A stretch of 49,381 bases of DNA from Rikenellaceae bacterium. Its GTDB lineage: Bacteria; Bacteroidota; Bacteroidia; Bacteroidales; Rikenellaceae. The translations under genes were made by a program, and so were the position numbers. Under the pieces are notes generated by a model. The model was not told where the DNA came from, did no database searches, and was given only the letters and a program-made list of their open reading frames with translations. The stretch is taken from contig JAFNVH010000049.1 in the NCBI GenBank assembly GCA_017379895.1, positions 1-49,381 on the forward strand. Reading direction: 5' to 3'. Of the stretch, positions 33,373-40,556 are shown one piece after another; the stretch's first letter is position 1, and each line of letters begins with the position of its first letter.

Positions 33373-34281
33373 ATGCTTTTTCTTACAACTGATAAGGTGA
33401 AGACCATTCTTGCGGATACCACAGCAACTCAGCAAGAGAAGGCCGTTGCGCTTGGTCAGACGTTGAAGAATATGACCTTCGAAGACATTCTCGCGTTGTC
33501 GATAGAGTGGGGTCTCGAGATTGCTGCCAAAATTGCAATCGCCCTGGTTATCTATATCATTGGCCGCTGGTTGATCGGTCGCTTGGTTAAGGTTGTCAAT
33601 AAGATCTGTGACAAGCGCGGTGTTGAGATTTCGTTGCAGCGATTCTTCTATAATATGATCAAGGTGGTGCTCTACATCTGCCTGGTGCTGACTATTATTG
33701 GTGTGCTTGGTATCGATACCACCTCACTCATCGCAATGTTTGCATCGGCGTCGTTGGCTATAGGTATGGCGCTGAGCGGCACGATGCAGAACTTTGCAGG
33801 CGGTGTGATGATTCTGCTGCTGCGTCCCTATCGCATTGGCGACTATATCGAGGCGCAGGGTCAGGCGGGTACGATCAAGGAGATCTCGCTCTTCAATACT
33901 GTGATCACCACGGTCGACAATAAGATTATTTACGTGCCCAACAGCACTATCTCGACCGGTATCATCAACAACTACTCGCAGGCGGCAACGCGTCGTGTCG
34001 ATTGGAATATCTCAATCTCGTATGGCGACGATGTTGAGGTTGCGCGTCGAGTGCTGATGCAGATGATGACCGAGGATAAGCGCGTGAAGCAGGACCCCGC
34101 ACCTGTGGTTTATCTGACTTCGCTGGGCTCGGATGCGGTGAATATCTCGGCTCGTGCGTGGGTCGATAATGCTGACTATTGGGGTGTATTCTTTGAGCTT
34201 AATGAGCGCATTTATAGCGAGTTGCCTAAGCACGGTCTGCACTTCCCCTTCCCGCAGCTATCGGTACATATCGAGAAGTAG
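33373..34281 (+). CDS. Small-conductance mechanosensitive channel, MscS family
   Basis: 302 residues. Three transmembrane helices are visible: WGLEIAAKIAIALVIYIIGRW, FFYNMIKVVLYICLVLTIIGVLG, and the pore-lining TM3 with ASLAIGMALSGTMQNFAGGVMILLLRPYRIGD, whose Gly/Ala packing is the MscS hallmark. A cytosolic beta domain (YIEAQGQAGTIKEISLFNTVITTVDNKIIYVPNSTI) and C-terminal alpha-beta cage follow. It forms a heptameric inner-membrane channel that opens under tension to release solutes during osmotic downshock. The length and motifs match the minimal MscS. Single gene with a promoter and a strong terminator. Confidence 0.95.
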   Translation: MLFLTTDKVKTILADTTATQQEKAVALGQTLKNMTFEDILALSIEWGLEIAAKIAIALVIYIIGRWLIGRLVKVVNKICDKRGVEISLQRFFYNMIKVVLYICLVLTIIGVLGIDTTSLIAMFASASLAIGMALSGTMQNFAGGVMILLLRPYRIGDYIEAQGQAGTIKEISLFNTVITTVDNKIIYVPNSTISTGIINNYSQAATRRVDWNISISYGDDVEVARRVLMQMMTEDKRVKQDPAPVVYLTSLGSDAVNISARAWVDNADYWGVFFELNERIYSELPKHGLHFPFPQLSVHIEK

Positions 34282-34307
34282 CGACCGACATCAACGAACT
34301 GAACAGT

Positions 34308-34339
34308 CGAGCCGACCTTCGCAAATGGGGGTCGGCTCG
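34308..34339 (+). terminator. Rho-independent terminator of the MscS gene
   Basis: A perfect 10-bp stem, CGAGCCGACC (34308-34317) with GGTCGGCTCG (34330-34339), and a 12-nt loop, followed by GTTTGTTTC. Confidence 0.85.
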
Positions 34340-34383
34340 GTTTGTTTCAATAAACAATTTTCTCGCCAAAATAAAATTTTTGT

Positions 34384-34391
34384 TATATTTG
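34384..34391 (+). promoter_or_regulatory. -7 element for the NSS transporter gene
   Basis: TATATTTG, a perfect TAnnTTTG match, 56 nt upstream of the ATG at 34448. This leaves a leader of about 50 nt. Confidence 0.6.
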
Positions 34392-34447
34392 CGCCGTTTG
34401 TTTGCGCGATCATCGCAACCAAACGTACAAAAATTTTAGGTTAAGTT

Positions 34448-35803
34448 ATGGAAAAACAACGTGCCACATTTGGCAGTAAATTAGGCGTAATACTCGTTTC
34501 GGTCGGCAGTGCTGTCGGTCTGGGCAACATTTGGCGTTTCCCCTACATCGCAGGCGAAGGCGGCGGTGGTGCATTCTTGTTGATATATCTGCTATGTCTG
34601 CTCATTATGGGTATCCCCGTGCTCACGGCGGAGTTTTTTGTGGGTAAATATACCCGCCTGAACGCCGTTGGAGCCTATCGCAAACTCGCACCGCGAAGTC
34701 CCTGGGTTGCAATTGGCTATAACGGAGTGTTGGCGGCATTTCTGATCTATGGCTTTTACTCGGTGGTGGCGGGTTGGACGCTCCACTATGTTTGGGAGTC
34801 GGTAACGGGTGCGCTGTCGCAATTCTCGACGCCGGCCGAATATGAGGAGCACTTCAACACCTTTGTTGCCAATCCCTGGCGTCCGACGCTCGCAACCATT
34901 GGCTTTATGCTGATCACGCACGTCATCATTATGCTCGGCGTGCAGAAGGGTATTGAGCGTTCGTCGAAACTGATGATGCCTCTATTGTTTGTGATTCTGC
35001 TTGTGTTGTGCGGTCGCTCGATCTCGATGGAGGGCGGTATGGAGGGTCTGAAGTTCCTCTTCACGCCCGACTTCTCGAAGGTTACCTCGCAAACCATACT
35101 CAACGCTGTGGGTCAGTCGTTCTTCTCGATCTCGGCAGGTCTGGGCTGTATGATCGTCTATGCATCGTATTTCGGCAACTCGACCAAAATCGGATCGACG
35201 GCGGTGAGTGTTGCGCTGATTGATACCCTCGTGGCGGTGTTAGCGGCGGTGATGATCTTCCCGGCGGTATTCAGTGTCGGGATCCGCCCCTCGGCAGGCC
35301 CCTCGTTGGTATTCATCACTCTGCCTAATATTTTGAACGGACTGTCGTTCAGTTGGCTCTGGTCTACAATCTTCTTCCTGCTGTTGGCTTTGGCGGCGTT
35401 GACCTCGACAATCTCGATTCACGAGGTGGTGACGGCATACGTCAGCGAGCAGTGGAATATGCGTCGTAATAATGCTGCGTGGCTCTCGACTGCAGCGATG
35501 TTGGTGCTGGGCGTGATCTGTTCGTTGTCGTTCAGTGTGCTGAGTGGCTGGACCATTGGCGGTAGATCGATTTTCGACTTCTTCGACTACCTGACGGCTA
35601 ACTTTATGCTGCCCATTGGTGGTATCTTCACCTGTCTGTTTGTAGGTTGGAAGATCGATCAGAACCTGCTCAAAAATGAGATCACGAACTACGGCACGGC
35701 TCGATTCATCGGTATCAAGACCTATGTATTCTTGCTGCGATGGATTGCTCCGACGTGCATTCTGTTCGTCCTGCTCAATCAGCTCGGCATTGTGAAGCTC
35801 TAA
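34448..35803 (+). CDS. Sodium-dependent amino-acid transporter, NSS (SNF) family
   Basis: 451 residues with about 11-12 helices, the size of bacterial LeuT/MhsT-like transporters. TM1 carries the unwound sodium/substrate site in SAVGLGNIWRFPYIAGEGGGGAFLLIYLLC. TM6 includes SQSFFSISAGLGCMIVYASYF, and TM8 includes AALTSTISIHEVV. It imports a hydrophobic or small amino acid (or related solute) with sodium at the inner membrane; the substrate is not predictable here. The C-terminus is helical. It is convergent with the LAB_N operon, sharing the terminator at 35828-35856. Confidence 0.94.
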   Translation: MEKQRATFGSKLGVILVSVGSAVGLGNIWRFPYIAGEGGGGAFLLIYLLCLLIMGIPVLTAEFFVGKYTRLNAVGAYRKLAPRSPWVAIGYNGVLAAFLIYGFYSVVAGWTLHYVWESVTGALSQFSTPAEYEEHFNTFVANPWRPTLATIGFMLITHVIIMLGVQKGIERSSKLMMPLLFVILLVLCGRSISMEGGMEGLKFLFTPDFSKVTSQTILNAVGQSFFSISAGLGCMIVYASYFGNSTKIGSTAVSVALIDTLVAVLAAVMIFPAVFSVGIRPSAGPSLVFITLPNILNGLSFSWLWSTIFFLLLALAALTSTISIHEVVTAYVSEQWNMRRNNAAWLSTAAMLVLGVICSLSFSVLSGWTIGGRSIFDFFDYLTANFMLPIGGIFTCLFVGWKIDQNLLKNEITNYGTARFIGIKTYVFLLRWIAPTCILFVLLNQLGIVKL

Positions 35804-35827
35804 GAGACGTATTCGGCTGAAAAACAG

Positions 35828-35856
35828 CGCAGGTCACCCCATCGGAGTGACCTGCG
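35828..35856. terminator. Bidirectional terminator between NSS gene and LAB_N operon
   Basis: A perfect 10-bp stem, CGCAGGTCAC (35828-35837) with GTGACCTGCG (35847-35856), and a 9-nt loop. TTTTACTTTG follows on the plus side; CTGTTTTT follows on the minus side. Confidence 0.85.
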
Positions 35857-35876
35857 TTTTACTTTGTTGAGAACCT

Positions 35877-36506
35877 CTATTTCTTGCGATTTTTCAGCTC
35901 GATCATCACATTGCGCGAGTAGGTGAATATACCCGTCAGATGACCTAAAATCAGCGGCAACATATTGCCTCGCAGCAGGGCATAGGTGATGATTATTGCC
36001 GAGCCGCTCAGGCTTATCAGCCAGAAACCAAGTGGTAGTACCGATTCGCCCTTTCGGCGCGAATACCACCACTGATAGACAAATCGCAGAGTGAAGACGA
36101 TCTGTCCCGTTGTGCCCATCACGATCAACCACATCGGCAGGTCGCTATTGCCGAACAGATGTGCGCTCGCTGCGTCCCAATTCGACAGCAACCACACCAC
36201 ACCTGCAACGGGCACCGAGATGATCACCCATTGCAGTGGCAGCCACAGCTTTTTCCACGAGTTGTGGGCATTGAGGTTCCAGATGTAGATGTAGTAGGTG
36301 ACCAACTGTCCGACGATGATCGAGAAGTCGTTGCGCAACCAACCGTAGAGACAGAAGATGCACGACGCCACCATACTGATCTGCCAGAAGATCGTCGGCG
36401 AGAGCACCTTTTTGGCACGTTCGCTCATAATCCACTGCACGAAGAATCGAGCCGAGAAGAGCGCTTGTGCCAAGTAGCCTAAACAATCTATAAAGAACGA
36501 TGTCAT
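35877..36506 (-). CDS. LAB_N (lipid A biosynthesis N-terminal) domain membrane protein
   Basis: 209 residues, about six helices. Two copies of the LAB_N pattern are visible: LGYLAQALFSARFFVQWIMSERAKKVLSPTIFWQIS near residues 10-45, and GTTGQIVFTLRFVYQWWYSRRKGESVLPLGFWLISL near 130-168. LAB_N is known as the N-terminal domain of some LpxB proteins and as a stand-alone protein next to glycosyltransferases. It overlaps the GT2 gene by 4 nt (ATGA), so the two are translationally coupled. Together with the ArnT-like gene this suggests modification of lipid A or another lipid-linked glycan. Its own biochemical role is not known. Confidence 0.88.
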   Translation of the reverse strand: MTSFFIDCLGYLAQALFSARFFVQWIMSERAKKVLSPTIFWQISMVASCIFCLYGWLRNDFSIIVGQLVTYYIYIWNLNAHNSWKKLWLPLQWVIISVPVAGVVWLLSNWDAASAHLFGNSDLPMWLIVMGTTGQIVFTLRFVYQWWYSRRKGESVLPLGFWLISLSGSAIIITYALLRGNMLPLILGHLTGIFTYSRNVMIELKNRKK

Positions 36507-37231
36507 ACGTTACCTTCGCCGATCTGGTAGTTAATGTAGCGTTTGCGCATCCAGCGGTATGCAAAGCAGTCCTTGAACGGACCGATAAGACGATTCCAGA
36601 GGTGGTACTTCGATACGCCCTCGGTGCGCGGGAAGTGGCGCACGGGAATCTGCATCATACGACCCTCCTGCAACTGAATGAGCGCTGGCAGAAAACGATG
36701 CATACCCGTGAAGAAGGGGATGCGCTTGGCATAGTCGGTCCACATCACTTTCAGTGGACAACCCGTATCTTTCGCCCCGTCGTGGGTCATCATATTGCGG
36801 AAACCGTTTGCGATTTTCGATTGCAGGTTCTTGAAGAAACTATCCTTGCGACCTGCGCGAATACCCATAACCAACTGATAGTCGGCCACGTGCTCCAACA
36901 GCAGGTTGAAATCCTCGGGTGTGGTTTGCAGGTCTGCGTCGATGTAACCCACATAGCGCGAGTGCGTAGCGTCGATACCCGCCTTCATCGCGGCACTCAG
37001 ACCTCCGTTCTTTGCCAGCGAGATGTAGTACATCGCCTCGTTGCGGGCGCAGATCTCGCGCATCAGTTCGAGCGAGCCGTCCTTCGATCCGTCGTTGACC
37101 ATTAGCACACACGCCTTGACGGGCGATGTGGGCAGCCATTCGCGCATTGCACGCTCGACGCGGGGCAGGCTCTCGACTTCGTTGTAGACGGGCACAACGA
37201 CCGTCAGTTCATATTCTTGTGTCTTGTTCAT
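36503..37231 (-). CDS. GT2 family glycosyltransferase, ArnC/DPM1-like
   Basis: 242 residues, a GT-A fold enzyme: LTVVVPVYNEVESLPRVERAM at the nucleotide-sugar site, VNDGSKDGS, LAKNGGLSAAMKAGIDA, and YIDADLQTTPEDF carrying the metal-binding DxD. It lacks the two C-terminal transmembrane helices found in ArnC/GtrB, so it is probably a cytosolic or peripheral enzyme. Such enzymes charge polyprenyl phosphate with a sugar. The gene sits between the ArnT-like transferase (9 nt gap) and the LAB_N gene (4-nt overlap), forming one operon. This suggests it supplies the lipid-linked donor used by the ArnT-like protein. The sugar is unknown. Confidence 0.9.
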   Translation of the reverse strand: MNKTQEYELTVVVPVYNEVESLPRVERAMREWLPTSPVKACVLMVNDGSKDGSLELMREICARNEAMYYISLAKNGGLSAAMKAGIDATHSRYVGYIDADLQTTPEDFNLLLEHVADYQLVMGIRAGRKDSFFKNLQSKIANGFRNMMTHDGAKDTGCPLKVMWTDYAKRIPFFTGMHRFLPALIQLQEGRMMQIPVRHFPRTEGVSKYHLWNRLIGPFKDCFAYRWMRKRYINYQIGEGNV

Positions 37232-37240
37232 AGCGTAGGG

Positions 37241-38902
37241 TTATTCCGTTTTTTGTAATTTTGATTTGTCTATTTTCAGTTTGATGGGTAGTATCTTTTC
37301 GTGCTCAACATCTTTAATCGTGAGCGGTTTGAATTTCATCTTTTTTGAACCTACGATCGTGAACGAGCGGTTGCCGACAACGGTCTGCTCGCGACCTTCG
37401 AGCCACTTGGCAAAGAGTGAGTCGCGCTGAGGCTCTTTCCAGCCGATGAAGAGTACCGAGCGATGCGGCAGAGCGTCGAGGCTGTCGAGCTGCTCGACGT
37501 CGTAGATCGGTTCACACGGCTGTCCGAGATAAATATCCATATTCTGCCCGCTGCGGAAACGGTAGAAAGCATAGTGGTTGATACCCTCTGCCTCGGCCAC
37601 CTCCATAGCCTTTGCCGAGAGGTCGCCAACGCCCAATTGGCGGTTGAACTGCGGTATTGCGGGAGTAGCGAGGGCGATCATCGCCAACAGACCACCGCCG
37701 CACCAAACGATCGAGCGCTCGATCTCTCCGCGCCACAACTGCCACAGCGACACGCACGATGCAACGAACAGAGCGCTTAACGCAACATAGCCCCACGCAA
37801 GCGAGTCATACTCGACGGGTATCAGGTTGCACACATCGGCCACTACCGCCGCGGGTAACAGCACAACGAACACCGCAGGGGCAAAACCGGCTGCCCACTT
37901 TGCCCATTTCGTCTTCTCGAATTGTGGCAGCCACAACATTGCCAGATAGACTACAAAGGGGTAGATCGGCACGAGATAGATATCCAGCTTTGAGCTAAAC
38001 AGCGAGAGCATAACGAACGTAGCGGCGATCGCCACCATAAACAATCTTTCGAGATCCGTGCGTACCATTCTTCGCCACGCACCTGCGCCCAGCACGCCCA
38101 CCAACAGGAACACCCACGGAGCGAACGACTGCGGAATATGTGCGATGTAGTACCACCAGGGACGTTTGTGGTGGAACGAGTCGATACCGCGTCCGATAGT
38201 CTGATGGAAGAGTAGGTTGTTGATGTACTCAGCGCCGCCCTCGATGTAGACCAGTGTCCACCACGCGGCACAAAGTCCGATCAGCAGGCCCCACTGACGC
38301 AATCCCATATATCGCCCGAAGGTGCGTATCTGGCCCTTCACTGCGAGGAAAACCGCAATCACCAGCACGGGCATCATAAAGCCTACGGGACCTTTGGTGA
38401 ATGTTGCGAGAAATATCCACACGGGTAGCAACCAGCGGTGGTATGAGTGCCCCGTACCGCGATACAACCGCCAGAAGGTGTAGATCGCCAGCACGATAAA
38501 GAAACACATCAGCATGTCCATTCGCAGCACCAGCGCGCTACCGAGGAACATACCCGTAGTTGCGAGCATCACATCGGCGGCTTTCGGGTCGAACGAGGGC
38601 ATCTCCTCGCGCACCCAGCGCCCCATTACGGCGAGTATTCCCGCCACGGGCAGCACGCTCGCCAGCGCGATAAACCACATCTGATACGACCCGAACAGCA
38701 GTTTCGAGAGCATTACGATCCAGAGGTACAAGGGTGGTTTGTCGGCGTAAGCCTCGCCGTGGTTGTAGAACGAGAACCAGGTTCCGTCGCGCAGAGCCTC
38801 TTCGGCAATGCTTATGTATTTCAGCTCATTGTTGAGCGTGTAGTCGCGCAGCAGAAAGGGCGCGATGAGAGCGGCTGCAATGAGCAGATGACGCAGTTTC
38901 AT
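37241..38902 (-). CDS. ArnT-like membrane glycosyltransferase (GT39/GT83 superfamily)
   Basis: 553 residues with about 12 helices followed by a soluble C-terminal domain, the ArnT/PMT layout. Near the N-terminus, NNELKYISIAEEALRDGTWFSFYNHGEAYADKPPLYLWIVML corresponds to the first periplasmic loop with its conserved KPPLY. In most relatives this loop opens with Asp-Glu; here it opens Asn-Glu, which may be a lineage variant or affect catalysis. The enzyme is expected to transfer a sugar from a polyprenyl-phosphate carrier to lipid A or a similar acceptor on the periplasmic side. It is first in the operon with GT2 and LAB_N. The promoter TACATTTG lies 25 nt upstream. Confidence 0.87.
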   Translation of the reverse strand: MKLRHLLIAAALIAPFLLRDYTLNNELKYISIAEEALRDGTWFSFYNHGEAYADKPPLYLWIVMLSKLLFGSYQMWFIALASVLPVAGILAVMGRWVREEMPSFDPKAADVMLATTGMFLGSALVLRMDMLMCFFIVLAIYTFWRLYRGTGHSYHRWLLPVWIFLATFTKGPVGFMMPVLVIAVFLAVKGQIRTFGRYMGLRQWGLLIGLCAAWWTLVYIEGGAEYINNLLFHQTIGRGIDSFHHKRPWWYYIAHIPQSFAPWVFLLVGVLGAGAWRRMVRTDLERLFMVAIAATFVMLSLFSSKLDIYLVPIYPFVVYLAMLWLPQFEKTKWAKWAAGFAPAVFVVLLPAAVVADVCNLIPVEYDSLAWGYVALSALFVASCVSLWQLWRGEIERSIVWCGGGLLAMIALATPAIPQFNRQLGVGDLSAKAMEVAEAEGINHYAFYRFRSGQNMDIYLGQPCEPIYDVEQLDSLDALPHRSVLFIGWKEPQRDSLFAKWLEGREQTVVGNRSFTIVGSKKMKFKPLTIKDVEHEKILPIKLKIDKSKLQKTE

Positions 38903-38927
38903 AGAGTCTGTTTTTGTATTGAAAATA

Positions 38928-38935
38928 CAAATGTA
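38928..38935 (-). promoter_or_regulatory. -7 element for the ArnT-like/GT2/LAB_N operon
   Basis: TACATTTG on the minus strand, a perfect TAnnTTTG match, ending 25 nt before the ATG at 38902. Confidence 0.6.
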
Positions 38936-39027
38936 TTAAAATTTCGTATAGGTTGTTCCTCCGTGCCTCATTCCACCATAAAAAAGTCCAAAAAGTCAAA
39001 CCTTGCCTCAGGCATTTCCACAAACAA

Positions 39028-39054
39028 CGAGCGACCCTTTTGCGGGGTCGCTCG
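39028..39054 (-). terminator. Terminator of the distal lipoprotein gene
   Basis: A perfect 10-bp stem, CGAGCGACCC (39028-39037) with GGGTCGCTCG (39045-39054), and a 7-nt loop. On the minus strand it is followed by TTGTTTGTGG. Its right arm contains the TCGCTCGG that marks the left edge of the tandem duplication. Confidence 0.75.
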
Positions 39055-39060
39055 GAGAGG

Positions 39061-39656
39061 TTATTGGTTGTTATTGGTATTACTCAATATATTATGCCAA
39101 AAATTTAGATATTCGCTCATTGGCTTTGCGTTTTCGAAAGATTTAAGTAAATCAGTTGATAGTGATGTGCGAGCAAAAGCCTTGTAGTGGCGATTTAGAT
39201 TCTTATCGTCCTTACAACGCTCTATGCTCATCTGCATTGGTTCAATAAGAATAATTGAATCATTTGTAAGTTTCAGTATGTCATACATTGTTGTACTCGA
39301 CATTCCACTATACATTTTGTAATTCTCTAAGTCAATCGGATTCTCGCATTTGTTTTCAACAAATGATTGCTCGATTTTGGGAGAAATGCATTTAGTGTAA
39401 AGATATGGCGTTACATAAATGTCATCAATAGCCAAATAAGTATAGGTGTCTACGCTTAAAAAACAGTACTTGGCATTTTTATGAATTCGGTTGGCTTCCC
39501 ATTTTCGTAATGAATGTATTTATCCTCAACTTGAAGATAATAGCCATTCATATCCGAACGGGTAATCTCTCGATCGATCTCAATATCGGGAATCTCAAAT
39601 TTTTCGCACGCCACCGCCGCGCAACAAAGTACCAAAAGGAAAAGTAGTTTTTTCAT
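39061..39656 (-). pseudogene. Lipoprotein paralogue A, split by a -1 slip in a T6 run
   Basis: From the ATG at 39656 a lipoprotein signal (KKLLFLLVLCCAAVAC) and 66 residues are read to ...KMPSTVF, then a TAA at 39456-39458. Stepping back one base within the six-T run (39458-39463 on the plus strand as A6) continues as LSVDTYTYLAIDDIYVTP...YLYTKC to the stop at 39061. This restores a protein of about 198 residues aligned end to end with the intact neighbour (39861-40448), including PSTV, xxTKC, PIDL and ILIxPM landmarks. It may be a pseudogene, a phase-variable gene or a sequencing error; slippage during expression could also rescue it. Function unknown. Confidence 0.7.
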
Positions 39657-39663
39657 AATCAAA

Positions 39664-39671
39664 CAAAGTTA
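39664..39671 (-). promoter_or_regulatory. -7 element for lipoprotein A
   Basis: TAACTTTG on the minus strand, a perfect TAnnTTTG match, ending only 7 nt before the ATG at 39656. As at 21351-21358, this would make a nearly leaderless message. The matching position in the other duplication unit has no such element. Confidence 0.45.
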
Positions 39672-39747
39672 GAGTGTTTATTATATAGACGTTCGACGAG
39701 GCCATTTTGTGCCACGACAATGCAACTTTTTTTGCTGATGTTTTTAA

Positions 39748-39855
39748 CTATTTGATAAACAACCTATAAATATCGTTTCCGTTTGCATACAAAAGCAGTG
39801 CAAACAGCACTACCAAACCGAACATCTGAGCATATTCGAGGAACTTATCGCTCGG
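39748..39855 (-). pseudogene. Duplicate fragment of the rseP 3' end (last 35 codons)
   Basis: Read on the minus strand, 39855 to 39748 encodes PSDKFLEYAQ, then MFGLVVLFALLLYANG, then NDIYRLFIK and a stop. It matches residues 409-443 of the RseP encoded at 40557-41888, with one change (Met for Ile). The DNA differs at 13 positions in 12 codons, and 11 of these are silent. The fragment has no start and its 5' side is joined to unrelated sequence at TCGCTCGG. It is a dead remnant, but its substitution pattern is that of a gene under protein-level selection, not of a decaying pseudogene. Confidence 0.82.
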
Positions 39856-39860
39856 AGAGG

Positions 39861-40448
39861 TTATTGTTGTTTGCAATTAAAATCTTTGCAGAAATCGACA
39901 TCTTCCCGTTCAAACGGATTGTCGCTGTGCTTAATGTATGTAATCGAATTGAAGTTTGCCGTCGGAGTTGTTCGCTCATAGACAATGTAGTTGCGCCAGA
40001 AACTTTGATTATCCGATTTAGCTGCTTTTTCCATAGGCTTAATCAATATGATTTGATCATTTGTGAATTTGTAAATCTCCATTGAGCCTTGCCAAACCAA
40101 TCTGTTTTGCAGGTCAATAGGAGAGTTATAATATTCCCAGCAAAAGACCTTCTTGTCGTTACATTTCGTGCAATGATATTCGTGCAACATATCCAAAGCA
40201 CCGTCTTCTACTCTAAGGTAGCCGTATATATTTACAGTCGAAGGATTGTAGCTATCCATCTCCTCAGGCTCTCCAAATCTAACGGGGATGCCATTCTCGT
40301 AAAACACGTTTGTGTTTTTTACAACCATATATAGACCATTGGCAGTGTTGGGATCAAGTTCGCCCACCTCGGGAAAATCGAAGTGTCCCTCTTTCTCGCA
40401 CGCCACCGCCGCGCAACAAAGTACCAAAAGGAAAAGTAGTTTTCTCAT
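39861..40448 (-). CDS. Lipoprotein paralogue B, unknown function
   Basis: 195 residues. The signal peptide and lipobox MRKLLFLLVLCCAAVAC (Cys17) predict a lipid-anchored envelope protein. The mature part shows NGLYMVVKNTNVFYENGIPVRFGE, then PSTVNIYGYLRVEDG, CTKCNDKKVF, SPIDLQNRLVWQGSMEIYKFTNDQIILIKPME and a C-terminal cysteine-containing tail. Its CTKC hints at a disulfide or metal site, but paralogue A keeps only TKC. No known family was recognised. It lies 108 nt downstream of rseP on the same strand and may be expressed by read-through. The lineage-specific paralogue pair evolves fast in the body while the signal-peptide DNA stays nearly identical. Confidence 0.75.
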   Translation of the reverse strand: MRKLLFLLVLCCAAVACEKEGHFDFPEVGELDPNTANGLYMVVKNTNVFYENGIPVRFGEPEEMDSYNPSTVNIYGYLRVEDGALDMLHEYHCTKCNDKKVFCWEYYNSPIDLQNRLVWQGSMEIYKFTNDQIILIKPMEKAAKSDNQSFWRNYIVYERTTPTANFNSITYIKHSDNPFEREDVDFCKDFNCKQQ

Positions 40449-40556
40449 AATCGAATAGTTTTTAGTTGTGTTCTATATATATATAGACGCAAAATGACCC
40501 CGTTTCGTTGCATCAAAGTGCAAAAAAATGCAACTTTTTTCGTATTCGGCTCGCAA

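Noticed and set aside
39783-40334. Two plus-strand open frames opposite the lipoprotein/rseP-tail region
   Set aside because: They are antisense to lipoprotein B and the rseP fragment; the minus-strand readings have a signal peptide and RseP homology.
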